64,000 nucleotides of DNA from Hyphomicrobiales bacterium (GTDB lineage: Bacteria > Pseudomonadota > Alphaproteobacteria > Rhizobiales > OSC116): assembly GCA_013214705.1 (NCBI GenBank), contig JABSRZ010000009.1:124001-188000 (forward strand), in the 5' to 3' direction. Both the position numbers and the translations under genes were made by a program. The notes beneath the pieces were generated by a model that saw nothing but the letters and a program-made list of their open reading frames with translations, did not search any database and was not told the origin of the DNA. Positions 1 to 8,147 of the stretch are shown here, in pieces; position 1 is the first letter of the stretch, and every line of letters starts with the position of its first letter.

Positions 1-166
1 CTGCGCACGCAAGTGCCAACAGTGAAAGAGGCAAAGCCGAGAGAACGTATAAATGCAGACTTCAGCGGCTTCGAAAGGCCGCATTCGCACTCGCTGAATG
101 GCACGTTGTTTGGATATGAGGGGCAGACGCAAACTCTGAGTTTGCGTCATTTCGGCGGCGAATCTA
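1..166 (-). repeat. Truncated inverted copy of the mosaic B/C repeat, with a 23-nt palindrome
   Basis: This 166-base stretch holds no credible gene. Bases 1-60 are, on the minus strand, a copy of the B/C junction seen at 6713-6800: the minus strand reads GAAGTCTGCATTTATACGTT, then a run ending CACTGTTGGCACTTGCGTGC. The similarity stops near 65, so the copy is truncated and continues off the left edge. Bases 126-148 form a perfect 11-bp inverted repeat around one base (GACGCAAACTC / GAGTTTGCGTC). It lies 19 bases past the rbfA stop and could end or protect that transcript, although no U-run follows it. Confidence 0.7.
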
Positions 167-616
167 TTATTCGGCTTCGGGCGCTTTTGGCGTTTCGTCA
201 GCATCGCCCTTATCACCCAGCAGGTCTTGCAGAACATGTGGGTTGCTTAGCACTTCGTCAATATGGCTGCTATTGTCATAGGCGCTGTCTTTTTGGAAAT
301 TCAGGGTTGGCACATGTTTCAAATTCATGGTTTTGGCCAATAGGCCACGTATAAACGGTATGTGGCTGCGTGCGGCTTTCACCACAATTTTGCTATCCTT
401 ACCGCCCAATGGCAATATATAAGCCACTGCACTGCGCAAATCTGGGGTGACGGTCACCTCAGTAACCGTTATCACATGCGCTTCTAGCACTTCATCCTGA
501 ATTTTTTGGCGGCTGAATATATCGGCCAATTCATGGCGTAACAATTCACCCACACGCAATTGGCGTTGGCTTGGACCCGCAGAACGTTTAGAGCCAGATT
601 TACTATATTTTGCCAT
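167..616 (-). CDS. rbfA: 30S ribosome-binding factor RbfA
   Basis: RbfA binds the 5' helix region of 16S rRNA and helps late maturation of the 30S subunit. The product is 149 residues and shows the single KH-type RbfA domain, with the conserved run LRHELADIF near residue 30 and a V-T-V-T-P-D-L strand. The C-terminus is acidic and disordered. The ATG at 616 is chosen because AAGG lies 9-10 bases upstream; a start at 646 would add ten residues with no ribosome-binding site. It is the last gene of rimP-nusA-ylxR-infB-rbfA. The usual next gene, truB, does not follow; repeat DNA does. Confidence 0.95.
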   Translation of the reverse strand: MAKYSKSGSKRSAGPSQRQLRVGELLRHELADIFSRQKIQDEVLEAHVITVTEVTVTPDLRSAVAYILPLGGKDSKIVVKAARSHIPFIRGLLAKTMNLKHVPTLNFQKDSAYDNSSHIDEVLSNPHVLQDLLGDKGDADETPKAPEAE

Positions 617-686
617 TTTTTCTACCTTAAGAAAAAAAGCGTGCAAAGTGTTTAACCCGGCACGCTCTTTAAATGTTTTGGTGGCC

Positions 687-3404
687 TTATGCTTCCAATT
701 TGTTTTGGATCACTTCAATTTCAAAGCATTCAATCACATCATTAACCTTAAGGTCATGATAATTCTCAAAGCCCATACCACATTCTTGGCCAACGGCGGC
801 TTCTTTCACTTCATCTTTAAAGCGGCGCAATGTAGATAATTTACCTTCGTGAATAACCACATTGTCACGCAACAAGCGAACAGAAGAGCCACGGCGCACA
901 ACGCCCTCAGTGACATTACAGCCACCAATTTTGCCCAATTTGCTAATGTCAAATATCTCAAGAATTTTGGCATAACCAATAAAGTTTTCTTTAAGTGTTG
1001 GGTCTAGCATACCGCTCATGGCATCGCGTACATCATCAATTAAGTTATAGATAATTGAATAATAGCGAATTTCATTGCCATGCTGTGCGGCTTGTTCTTT
1101 GGCTTGCGGGTTTGCCCGCACGTTAAAGGCCATAATAATCGCGTTAGATGCCGCAGCAAGCTGCACATCTGTTTCGTTAATCGCGCCAACACCACTATGA
1201 ATGATACGGGCTTTCACCTCATCATTACCAAGCTTGCCCAAAGCGCCCAAAATAGCTTCCACACTACCTTGCACATCACCTTTGAGCAGAATGTTAAACT
1301 CTTTCATCTCTGAAGCTTTTAAGCTCGCCATCATGGTTTCTAGGCTGGTAATGCCGCTATTGTCCACAATGCTCGTAAGATCACGGGCTTTGTTAATACG
1401 ATAATCGACCAATTCACGCGCGCGCGCTTCGGTGGCAACCACAGCAAATGGTTCACCTGCATTTGGCGCAGTGTCCAAGCCTAAAACCTCAACCGGCATA
1501 GATGGGCCAGCTTTGGCGATGTTTTTATCATGGTCATCAATCAATGCCCGCACTTTACCATAGGTCGTACCAGCCACAATAATGTTACCAATTTTAATCG
1601 TACCATTTTGCACCAGCATAGTGGCCACAGGGCCACGGCCACGGTCTAGTTTGGCTTCCACCACCACACCATCTGCTGGGCGGTCGGGGTTGGCTTTCAT
1701 GTCTACCAATTCGGCTTGCAGCAAAATAGCTTCGAGCAATTTATCTAGGTTGGTGCGTTCGGTAGCCGAAACTTCGACTTCCAAAATATCACCACCCAGG
1801 CTTTCAACAAACACTTCATGTTGCAACAATTCATTGCGCACACGGCTTGGGTCAGCCGTTGGTTTGTCCATTTTATTAATCGCCACAATAATTGGCACAC
1901 CAGCCGCTTTGGCATGGTTGATGGCTTCAATGGTTTGTGGCATCACGCCGTCATCAGCCGCCACAACCAAAATAACAATGTCGGTGGCATTGGCACCACG
2001 TGCCCGCATTTCGGTAAACGCGGCATGGCCAGGTGTGTCTAAGAAAGTGATTAATTCACCATCATCTGTGGTCACTTGGTAAGCGCCAATATGTTGGGTA
2101 ATGCCGCCGGCTTCACCGTCGACCACATCCGCATTGCGGAAGGCATCTAGCAATGAAGTTTTACCATGGTCAACATGGCCCATAACCGTCACAATTGGGG
2201 CGCGTTTTACCAACAAGTCTTCATTTTCTTCAGCAGTGATAAAGTCTTCTTCAACATCAGCTTCCGATACACGTTTGGCAGTGTGACCCATTTCTTCAAC
2301 AATCAATTCCGCCATTTCGGTATCGATATTGTCAGATGCCTTGACCATTTGGCCTTGTTGCATCAAAATTTTAATCACATCGACCGCACGTTCAGACATA
2401 CGGTTAGCTAGCTCTTGCACGGTAATTACGTCAGGTATAGTCACCTCGCGAGATACTTTTTCACGCGGGGTTTGAATGCCACGTTGTTGCGCAAGCACCC
2501 GTTTTTGGCGGCGTTTCATCGACGCTAAAGAACGTTCACGTGGTGAATCACTGGTCAGCGCGTTAGATAATGTTAGGCGGCCACGGTTACGTTCGGGCGT
2601 CATGCCTTTGCGAGATGGCGCGTTGCGGTTTTGGTCTGGCCGGGTGGCTTTTTTCGCGTCCGCTCCAAATGTACGCCTTGGTGTTTTGCTGGTTTCTGTC
2701 GATTCGGCAGCACCAGTTACCGAGCGGGCAGGGCGCGCGGCTTGTGGCCGTGCAGATCTGTCGCCTGGCCGTGGGGTCGGGCGTGCGCCGGGGCGTGCTG
2801 TTGGGCGCGCATCAGGGCGGCTGCCATCACGGCGCTGTGGTGAACGTGTACGTTCTTCGCCTTTGCGGGTGGCATTTGGACCAGCTTGGCGCTCGGTTGG
2901 GCGGGCATCATCTGTGCGTGCGGCAGCTGTTGGTGCGGCTGCGGCTGCAGTAATGGCCGCTTCTTTTTCGGCTTTTGCGGTCGAGCGAGCCAGTGTATCA
3001 GCTTCTTCAGCAGCGCGTTTTGCACGCTTAGCAGCGGTGTCAGCAGCTCGTCTTTCTTCATCGGCTTTGCGGCGGGCATCATCTTTAGCCGCGTTGGCAC
3101 GGGCAAAAGCTAAGGCACGGTTACGGGCTTCCTGTTCGGATGTGGACAAGCCGCCAGATGGCGCGCCTTTACCCGAACCTTGTCGGCCTCTATTGTTACT
3201 ACCACTTGGCTTGTTGCTAGTGGGTTTATTGAATGTACGCGCGGCAGGTTTATTAGGCACAAATATTTTTTTACGCTTTTTAACCACTTCCACGGTGCGG
3301 CCAGCAGCCCCAGCGCCGCGTGATGCTCCCGCATCGCCGCCCACTTTTAGGCTCAACTTTTTGCGGCCACCGTCATCAAAATTACTGTTGTCTCTATCCG
3401 TCAT
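687..3404 (-). CDS. infB: Translation initiation factor IF-2
   Basis: IF-2 is the GTPase that brings fMet-tRNA to the 30S subunit and promotes subunit joining. The 905-residue protein is the long alphaproteobacterial form. A basic, low-complexity N-terminal half (Arg/Pro/Ala-rich around residues 100-270, with many RP repeats) is followed by an IF2_N helix domain near 320-375. The G domain begins near residue 407 with GHVDHGKTS, then DTPGHAAF and NKMD near 510, followed by domains II, III and the fMet-tRNA-binding domain IV. It lies 106 bases downstream of ylxR and 71 bases before rbfA in one transcription unit. Confidence 0.98.
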   Translation of the reverse strand: MTDRDNSNFDDGGRKKLSLKVGGDAGASRGAGAAGRTVEVVKKRKKIFVPNKPAARTFNKPTSNKPSGSNNRGRQGSGKGAPSGGLSTSEQEARNRALAFARANAAKDDARRKADEERRAADTAAKRAKRAAEEADTLARSTAKAEKEAAITAAAAAPTAAARTDDARPTERQAGPNATRKGEERTRSPQRRDGSRPDARPTARPGARPTPRPGDRSARPQAARPARSVTGAAESTETSKTPRRTFGADAKKATRPDQNRNAPSRKGMTPERNRGRLTLSNALTSDSPRERSLASMKRRQKRVLAQQRGIQTPREKVSREVTIPDVITVQELANRMSERAVDVIKILMQQGQMVKASDNIDTEMAELIVEEMGHTAKRVSEADVEEDFITAEENEDLLVKRAPIVTVMGHVDHGKTSLLDAFRNADVVDGEAGGITQHIGAYQVTTDDGELITFLDTPGHAAFTEMRARGANATDIVILVVAADDGVMPQTIEAINHAKAAGVPIIVAINKMDKPTADPSRVRNELLQHEVFVESLGGDILEVEVSATERTNLDKLLEAILLQAELVDMKANPDRPADGVVVEAKLDRGRGPVATMLVQNGTIKIGNIIVAGTTYGKVRALIDDHDKNIAKAGPSMPVEVLGLDTAPNAGEPFAVVATEARARELVDYRINKARDLTSIVDNSGITSLETMMASLKASEMKEFNILLKGDVQGSVEAILGALGKLGNDEVKARIIHSGVGAINETDVQLAAASNAIIMAFNVRANPQAKEQAAQHGNEIRYYSIIYNLIDDVRDAMSGMLDPTLKENFIGYAKILEIFDISKLGKIGGCNVTEGVVRRGSSVRLLRDNVVIHEGKLSTLRRFKDEVKEAAVGQECGMGFENYHDLKVNDVIECFEIEVIQNKLEA

Positions 3405-3510
3405 GGGATCTATCTCATTTAACTGTTAAACGCACATTTCGCGTTCAGATACATATAGTTTGCATACCTATATTCCTTTATCGCTCAAAAAGCGACTATT
3501 TTATGCGTAT

Positions 3511-4179
3511 TTATTCGCCAATAATTTTTATCATGTTTTGCTTGCCATTATATCGATCCCATTTTTCTATTTTGGCCAATAAAGACATTGCCAACGGCCC
3601 CGTCTTAATGGCAACATGAATGACTTTTTCTTGTCCTAAACATTTGATCAATTCAGCGCTGCTAAAATGGTCAATTATGTAACATTTCTTGCCTTTTTTC
3701 TCGGCAATGGTGCGCATTTTTGCGGTCAGTTTTTTGCGGGTGTCTGTGCCGGCATCATTGGCCACCACATATATACGGGTGCGACCAGATAATATGCTTT
3801 CTTCGGCTTTTAAATGCCCCATTTGCAAATCACCGCTTTTGCGGCATAGGCTTAAACCATCAAATACCGCTTTTTTAAGCAGGCTTTCAATTATATCAGT
3901 CAAGCCTTCCATCGGTTTGACTTTTTGCTTAAAAGCCCGGTTGAACGCGCCTTTATCTACAGCTTGCTCAACCATTTTCCGGTCTGCCGTCACCCACGCC
4001 CCGCGACCGGGTAAATTATTCTTAACATCCGGGGTTATCAATTTGTCGGGCGAAACCACAAACCGCAACATGGCGGTTTTTTCAAACACATCTTGGCTGA
4101 CAATACACTTGCGGGTATCATCAGTTTTAGCTGGCTTAAAATTTTGCACTTTAGGGTTGGTTTCGGTTTCGCTCATCAA
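3511..4179 (-). CDS. YlxR (DUF448) RNA-binding protein fused to an L7Ae-like domain
   Basis: The N-terminal 90 residues match the YlxR/DUF448 family (RKCIVSQ near residue 23, LPGRGAWV near 57, then AFNRAFK). YlxR has been linked to RNA and RNase P binding in other bacteria. The C-terminal half (about 100-200) resembles a ribosomal L7Ae-like fold, the two-domain form commonly seen in alphaproteobacteria. It starts 2 bases after the nusA stop, so translation is probably coupled. The first two codons are both ATG (4179 and 4176). Its precise molecular role here is inferred from family and position. Confidence 0.88.
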   Translation of the reverse strand: MMSETETNPKVQNFKPAKTDDTRKCIVSQDVFEKTAMLRFVVSPDKLITPDVKNNLPGRGAWVTADRKMVEQAVDKGAFNRAFKQKVKPMEGLTDIIESLLKKAVFDGLSLCRKSGDLQMGHLKAEESILSGRTRIYVVANDAGTDTRKKLTAKMRTIAEKKGKKCYIIDHFSSAELIKCLGQEKVIHVAIKTGPLAMSLLAKIEKWDRYNGKQNMIKIIGE

Positions 4180-4181
4180 TA

Positions 4182-5861
4182 TTAAGCCTCGTCTGTGGTT
4201 GAAACTTCGGCTTCAGTTTCCGCATCAGCTTCTGCCTCTACATCGGCTTCTGCCTCTACATCAGCTTCTGCCTCTACATCGGCTTCAGCGTCTTCAACTT
4301 CTGGTTCGGCTTCAATCCACCCAGCTTGTATGCGGGCCTCAATAATCATCGCTTCGGCCGTTGGGCGGTCAACATTCAAGCCATCAAAATAACCAGCTTC
4401 TTTAACCGTTTCGCCGCCAACACGCTCTACCCAACCCACAAGGTCGTCAGAGGCACAGCCGGCAAAATCGTCAACCGATACAATTTTTTCTTCACCCAAA
4501 CGCACCAACATTTCTGTGGTCATGCTGGTGATGCCAATTAAATCTGGCTCAATGCCCAATTCACCGCAACGCGCTTCTAGCTCGGCTTGGCGTTTTTCCA
4601 AATATTCTACGGCGCGGGTTTGAATTTCCGCAGCTGTATCGGCATCAAAGCCTTCAATGGCCGAAACTTCTTCTGGCGCGACATAAGCCACTTCTTCCAG
4701 TGTTGTAAAGCCTTCGGTTGCCAACAATTGCGAAATGGTTTCATCCACATCCAAAGCTTCAGTGAAGCGGTCAGAAATGAGTTTAAATTCAGCTTGATGG
4801 CGCTCGCTTTCTTGCTCTTCTGTTAGAATTTCGATATTCCAACCGGTCAATTGCGTGGCCAAACGTACATTTTGGCCACGGCGGCCAATGGCCAATGACA
4901 ATTGATGATCTGGCACAACCACTTCAATGCGGTCTAGCTCTTCATCGAGTAAAACTTTTGCCACTTCAGCAGGCGCCAGAGCGTTGACAATAAAGGCTGC
5001 CAAATCTTCTGTCCATGGCACAATGTCAATTTTTTCGCCGCCAAGTTCATTGACCACGGCTTGCACCCGCGCACCGCGCATGCCGACGCAAGCGCCAACC
5101 GGGTCGATAGATGAGTCAGATGAAATAACCGCAATTTTAGCCCGGCTACCAGGGTCACGTGCAACTGATTTAATCTCAATCACACCGTCAAAAATTTCCG
5201 GCACTTCTTGGGCAAATAATTTGGTCATAAATTCTGGGCGGGAACGAGATAAAAAGATTTGTGGGCCTTTTTGCTCGTTATTGACATCATATACATAGGC
5301 CCGAACCCGGTCACCATTGCGGAGGTTTTCGCGCGGCAGCGCCTCATCACGGCGGATGATGGCCTCACCACGGCCAAGGTCAACAATTACGTTGCCATAT
5401 TCAACACGTTTTACAACCCCATGCACAATTTCGCCAACCCGGTCTTTATATTCGTCATACATACGTTCGCGTTCGGCATCACGCACCCGTTGCATAATGA
5501 CCTGTTTGGCGCTTTGGGCAGCGATGCGGCCAAATTCAATTGGCGGCAGCACTTCGGCCAAAATGTCACCATAATTAGCATTTGGGTTACGCTTATGGGC
5601 TTCGGCTAAAGTTATTTGTTGGCTGTCATTTTCTATTTCTTGCGCCACTTCTAATAGGCGGCGGATAATTGTTTCGCCAGTATTAGGGTCGATGGTCACT
5701 TGAATGTTGTTTTCTGCGCCATAACGGGCAGAGGCGGCTTTTTCAATAGCGTCTGACATGGCGCCCAAAACAACCAATTTATCAATTTGTTTTTCTTGCG
5801 CAACGGCATTGGCAATTTGCAATAATTCCAAACGGTTCGCGCTTACAGCAGCATCAGTCAT
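4182..5861 (-). CDS. nusA: Transcription termination/antitermination factor NusA
   Basis: NusA binds RNA polymerase and nascent RNA and controls pausing, termination and antitermination. The order of domains is the N-terminal polymerase-binding domain, an S1 domain near residues 130-200, and two KH domains (CVGMRGARVQAV, then AIGRRGQNVRLA). Two acidic C-terminal helix-hairpin repeats follow, then an acidic tail. I chose the ATG at 5861 because GGAG lies six bases upstream; the ATG at 5873 overlaps that ribosome-binding site. The start overlaps the end of rimP by 8 bases. The last 35 or so residues are built from a tandem six-residue repeat (see the repeat entry). Confidence 0.97.
   Translation of the reverse strand: MTDAAVSANRLELLQIANAVAQEKQIDKLVVLGAMSDAIEKAASARYGAENNIQVTIDPNTGETIIRRLLEVAQEIENDSQQITLAEAHKRNPNANYGDILAEVLPPIEFGRIAAQSAKQVIMQRVRDAERERMYDEYKDRVGEIVHGVVKRVEYGNVIVDLGRGEAIIRRDEALPRENLRNGDRVRAYVYDVNNEQKGPQIFLSRSRPEFMTKLFAQEVPEIFDGVIEIKSVARDPGSRAKIAVISSDSSIDPVGACVGMRGARVQAVVNELGGEKIDIVPWTEDLAAFIVNALAPAEVAKVLLDEELDRIEVVVPDHQLSLAIGRRGQNVRLATQLTGWNIEILTEEQESERHQAEFKLISDRFTEALDVDETISQLLATEGFTTLEEVAYVAPEEVSAIEGFDADTAAEIQTRAVEYLEKRQAELEARCGELGIEPDLIGITSMTTEMLVRLGEEKIVSVDDFAGCASDDLVGWVERVGGETVKEAGYFDGLNVDRPTAEAMIIEARIQAGWIEAEPEVEDAEADVEAEADVEAEADVEAEADAETEAEVSTTDEA
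4213..4285 (-). repeat. 18-bp in-frame tandem repeat encoding the acidic NusA tail
   Basis: On the plus strand the unit CTTCTGCCTCTACATCGG recurs three to four times with only a few changes (CATCGG/CATCAG). Read on the minus strand it encodes the six-residue unit EADVEA repeatedly. The unit length is a multiple of three, so changes in copy number would keep the nusA frame. It follows the folded NusA domains and probably forms a flexible acidic tail. Confidence 0.9.
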
Positions 5862-6450
5862 TTTTCTCTCCATCTATTTGGGTCGCATTTTTGTTGGCAG
5901 GGGCTTTTTGAGCCTTTTTGCCGGCCTTTAACAGCGCGTCATTAATCACCAAACGCGCCTCTTCTATATTGTTAAAATCTAAACCGATAATCTGTGGTTC
6001 ACTAAAACCTTCTAGCTCCACAAACATCCGAACTTCATCTGTTTCTACGTCATAACCTTCAATAGCGCCTCTAAAGCGGCGGCGGCCATCAATCATATTG
6101 CTAAGTTCTAGCTTAATTTCTAACCCGACATGGCGTTCAAAATCAACCGGGCGCACTAGAGGGCGGCCCATACCGGGCGATGAAACTTCAAGCCTATATT
6201 CGTTACTAATCGGGTCTTCAACTTCCAAAATCGGCGATATCGCGCGGCTGATAATGGCGCAATCGTCAATGCCCAATGTGCCATCAGTGGTATTTTCGGC
6301 CATAATTTGCACAGTCACACCGCCGTCGTCGCCCAAAATACGCACACGCACCAGCTGAAAACCAGCATCTTCGATAACCGGTTCGATAATGTCTGCGACC
6401 ACTTTCGCCAGGCCAGATTCCTTGGCCAGTCTTTTATTCATGTCTACCAT
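5854..6450 (-). CDS. rimP: Ribosome maturation factor RimP
   Basis: RimP acts early in 30S subunit assembly. The 198-residue protein has the two-domain RimP plan. The N-terminal alpha/beta domain contains RVRILGDDGGVTVQIM and the conserved stretch YRLEVSSPGMGRPL near residue 85. An SH3-like C-terminal domain follows, with the short Lys/Ala-rich tail usual in alphaproteobacteria. ATG codons at 6450 and 6441 are both possible; neither has a strong ribosome-binding site. It is the first gene of the nusA operon, and a terminator-like hairpin lies in its leader. Confidence 0.94.
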   Translation of the reverse strand: MVDMNKRLAKESGLAKVVADIIEPVIEDAGFQLVRVRILGDDGGVTVQIMAENTTDGTLGIDDCAIISRAISPILEVEDPISNEYRLEVSSPGMGRPLVRPVDFERHVGLEIKLELSNMIDGRRRFRGAIEGYDVETDEVRMFVELEGFSEPQIIGLDFNNIEEARLVINDALLKAGKKAQKAPANKNATQIDGEKND

Positions 6451-6477
6451 TGCGGTATAATTTCCAATTTTGGCAAT

Positions 6478-6506
6478 AAAAAAAGCGGGTCACTTGTGCG
6501 GCCCAC
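6478..6506 (-). terminator. Terminator-like stem-loop in the rimP-nusA leader
   Basis: On the minus strand a GC-rich hairpin (GTGGGCCGC arm, CAA turn, GTGACCCGC arm, one mismatch plus wobbles) is followed directly by seven U residues. The U-run ends 27 bases before the rimP start. Placed in the leader, it would act as an attenuator of the rimP-nusA-infB operon, or as the end of a short upstream transcript. Attenuation is inferred; only the hairpin and U-run are visible. Confidence 0.5.
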
Positions 6507-6594
6507 TCATATTATTTATGAATTTTATTAGTATGTACTCCGATTTCCCGCAGAATGCAAGGATTAATCTCGGCAATTTCTGAGCATTCGTCTG

Positions 6595-6910
6595 CCACCC
6601 TGAGTTTGCTGAAAAGCTGTGTTGTGGAAATTTTGTGCAGGAGTTTCAGCCACGGAACTGGCCGTTGATGTTGTTAAGACATTGACAGTTGGCGCTCCTG
6701 CCTAAGCTCTGGAAGTCTGCATTTATACGTTCACTCTGCTTATGCAGCGTAGCGTAGCTACTCGCACTGCGCTTCGCTCACTGTTGGCACTTGCGTGCGA
6801 ACCCGCACACTGGCGTGTGCGTCTTCTAGCCTCCGCGCGGTGGCCTCAAAGCACGCCTTACGGCTTCTGGGCGCACTCGCCGAATCGCAGGGATTCTTGG
6901 GGGCAGATGG
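6595..6910 (+). repeat. Full B-C copy of the mosaic intergenic repeat
   Basis: Module B runs from CCACCCTGAGTTTGCTGAAA (about 6596) to CATTTATACGTTC (about 6733). It matches 38221-38362 and 61604-61716. Module C follows, from the CACTGTTGGCACTTGCGTGC run (6779) to GGGATTCTTGGGGGCAGA (6907), and matches 38371-38497 at roughly nine bases in ten. C contains a perfect hairpin CGCACAC-TGGC-GTGTGCG (6804-6821). No gene is credible here; the apparent ORFs are the repeat itself read in both directions. Confidence 0.85.
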
Positions 6911-6946
6911 AAATTCTGCACAAGTTTGCCGAGTATCATGGAAAAT

Positions 6947-7036
6947 GGGGCGAGCCAATTTATTGGCGAACTTGCCGATTGAGGCCGCCACTTATGTGGC
7001 GCGCCCGTGTAGGCCTGAGCAAAGCGAAGAATAGCC
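6947..7036 (+). repeat. Palindromic repeat module A, copy 1
   Basis: Hairpin 1 is GCCAAT-TT-ATTGGC (6954-6967). Hairpin 2 is GCCAC-TTAT-GTGGC (6987-7000), where other copies have GCCC-GTTA-GGGC; the stem sequence differs but still pairs. The common link GCGAACTTGCCGATTGAGGC lies between them. This copy follows module C directly and ends about 10 bases before the trmB stop, so it is convergent with trmB and could end its transcript. Confidence 0.85.
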
Positions 7037-7046
7037 GTGAACGATA

Positions 7047-7760
7047 TTAAAGTCTTCGAAAAAACAGATAAGCGCTTTTGCGCCCATGCCGCTGGGCTTT
7101 GGCCTCATACCGAGTAGCCTGCCAACCCTTCGGCGGCTGCAGCCAGTCGGTGTCTTGCTCGGCCAACCATTCAAAATTTTCGTCATTTTGCAGGTGGCGC
7201 AATGTCCAGCTCACATAATCTGGTATGTCGGAGGCGACAAAAAACACCGCTCCCGGTTTCAGTACGCGGGCTATCTGCACCATATTTTCGGCGCATATAA
7301 ACCGCCTTTTGTGGTGTTTGCTTTTGTGCCACGGGTCAGGATAGAGCAAAAATAACTTGTCTAAACTGGCATCGGGCAGGGCATCTAACACGGTACGCGC
7401 GTCATCGCTATGCACGGCAATATTGCCAATATTGTCATCTTCAACCTCTATCAACAGCTTGGCAACGCCGTTTTGAAATGGTTCACAACCGATAAAACCA
7501 ACATCTGGGTGTTCGCGCGCTAGGCGGGCTAAATGTTCGCCACCACCAAAGCCAACTTCCATCCAATATTCACCTTTTTGGGTGTCAAACAGGCTTTGTA
7601 CGCCATCGACTTTCAGCGCCCCCACATCCAAAGCCACTTTGGGCAAGAAATCCGCCAACAAATCAAACTGCCGTTGGCTCATGCCCTTCACAAAAGTGCG
7701 GCCATGCACTTTGCGTTTTTTATGCAAGGGATTATCAGGGTCGTATTTATCTTCGTTCAT
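7047..7760 (-). CDS. trmB: tRNA (guanine-N7-)-methyltransferase TrmB
   Basis: TrmB methylates N7 of guanine 46 in the variable loop of tRNAs using S-adenosylmethionine. The 237-residue protein has the Rossmann SAM-binding core (EVGFGGGEHLARLA near residue 70), the FIGCEPFQNGV strand, and the tRNA/catalytic segment LLYPDPWHKSKHHKRRF. The open frame extends upstream to 7967, but those 69 codons are repeat module A read through (GEPIYWRTCRLRPP). MNEDKYDPDNP at 7760 is the proper N-terminus. No clear ribosome-binding site precedes it; the repeat runs to within a few bases of the ATG. metK, the SAM supplier, lies upstream. Confidence 0.95.
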   Translation of the reverse strand: MNEDKYDPDNPLHKKRKVHGRTFVKGMSQRQFDLLADFLPKVALDVGALKVDGVQSLFDTQKGEYWMEVGFGGGEHLARLAREHPDVGFIGCEPFQNGVAKLLIEVEDDNIGNIAVHSDDARTVLDALPDASLDKLFLLYPDPWHKSKHHKRRFICAENMVQIARVLKPGAVFFVASDIPDYVSWTLRHLQNDENFEWLAEQDTDWLQPPKGWQATRYEAKAQRHGRKSAYLFFRRL

Positions 7761-7873
7761 TGTTAGTTCGCTTCGCTCACTGTTGGCCCCTGCGGGCGCG
7801 GTACATCCGTACCGCTTGCTACGCCCTAACGGCGGCCTCAGTCGGCAAGTTCGCCAATAAATTGGCTCGCCCC
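7761..7873 (-). repeat. Palindromic repeat module A, copy 2, abutting the trmB start
   Basis: Read on the minus strand it starts GGGGCGAGCCAATTTATTGG. Hairpin 1 is at 7853-7866 and a GTTAGGGC half of hairpin 2 follows. Hairpin 3 is GCGGTAC-GGAT-GTACCGC (7798-7815). The tail CAACAGTGAGCGAAGCGAAC then leads into CTAACA and the trmB ATG. The tail module CGCTTCGCTCACTGTTGGC is shared with module C at 6771-6788. The leader of trmB is therefore essentially all repeat. Confidence 0.88.
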
Positions 7874-7959
7874 TTTTATCCTTTTGAATTCTGCATCGCA
7901 AGAAAAATAACTCGGAATTTAAAACTCGCACCGAAATCCAGCCTGGCGCCATGTTTCCG

Positions 7960-7991
7960 CCACCCAAGCTTGGTGTGCTAAGATTGGGTGG
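7960..7991. repeat. 8-bp inverted repeat between trmB and metK
   Basis: CCACCCAA (7960-7967) and TTGGGTGG (7984-7991) are perfect inverted repeats around 16 bases. The hairpin lies in the non-coding space between modules A copy 2 and A tail copy 6. The bases from 7874 to 7959 show nothing I recognise. Confidence 0.5.
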
Positions 7992-8021
7992 TGAATTTGC
8001 GTCCGATTAGCGGCTGAGTGG

Positions 8022-8112
8022 CTTAGCAAGCGCGCGGAGGCGTGCGCCCGCGCCCGAGCGGAGCGACAAAGTGCCCTTGGGGTGCAGGTAAGCGAACAAA
8101 GTGAGCGCTAAC
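8022..8112 (+). repeat. Tail-only copy of repeat module A (copy 6)
   Basis: It matches the 3' half of the copy before ccoS (60341-60425): GCAAG, a variable hairpin, GCGCCCGCGCC, then an AAGTGCCCTTGGGGTGCAGG run and a GTGAGCG end. Hairpin 3 here is GCGCGC-GGAG-GCGTGC (8030-8045, one G-U wobble), a fifth different stem around the same GGA loop. Hairpins 1 and 2 are missing. Confidence 0.75.
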
Positions 8113-8120
8113 AATAAACT

Positions 8121-8143
8121 CTTGAGTGTCTACGCCACTCAAG
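8121..8143 (-). terminator. Hairpin terminator-like structure after metK
   Basis: CTTGAGTG (8121-8128) and CACTCAAG (8136-8143) form a perfect 8-bp stem with a 7-base loop, four bases past the metK stop. On the minus strand it is followed by AGTTTATTGTT, a weak U-rich tract. It is the most likely 3' end of the metK transcript, and it also shields metK from the repeat DNA beyond. Confidence 0.6.
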
Positions 8144-8147
8144 GAAG

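Noticed and set aside
13-354. 113-residue frame overlapping the rbfA end
   Set aside because: It runs through inverted repeat DNA and then antisense to rbfA; no family features and no ribosome-binding site.
2476-3429. 317-residue frame antisense to the IF-2 N-terminus
   Set aside because: It is a shadow of the low-complexity Arg/Pro/Ala-rich IF-2 region; composition is the mirror of that coding sequence.
6451-6600. Initiator tRNA (metY) before rimP, as in E. coli
   Set aside because: No cloverleaf, T-loop or CCA end is visible; the sequence is AT-rich leader and repeat. I found no tRNA or rRNA in any intergenic gap.
6742-7050. 102-residue frame with GEPIYWRTCRLRPP
   Set aside because: It is modules C and A read through; the same peptide appears from other copies only because the repeat is the same.
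7761-7967. N-terminal extension of TrmB
   Set aside because: All 69 extra codons come from the repeat and flanking DNA, and the family normally begins near MNEDKYDP. Kept only as a testable alternative.
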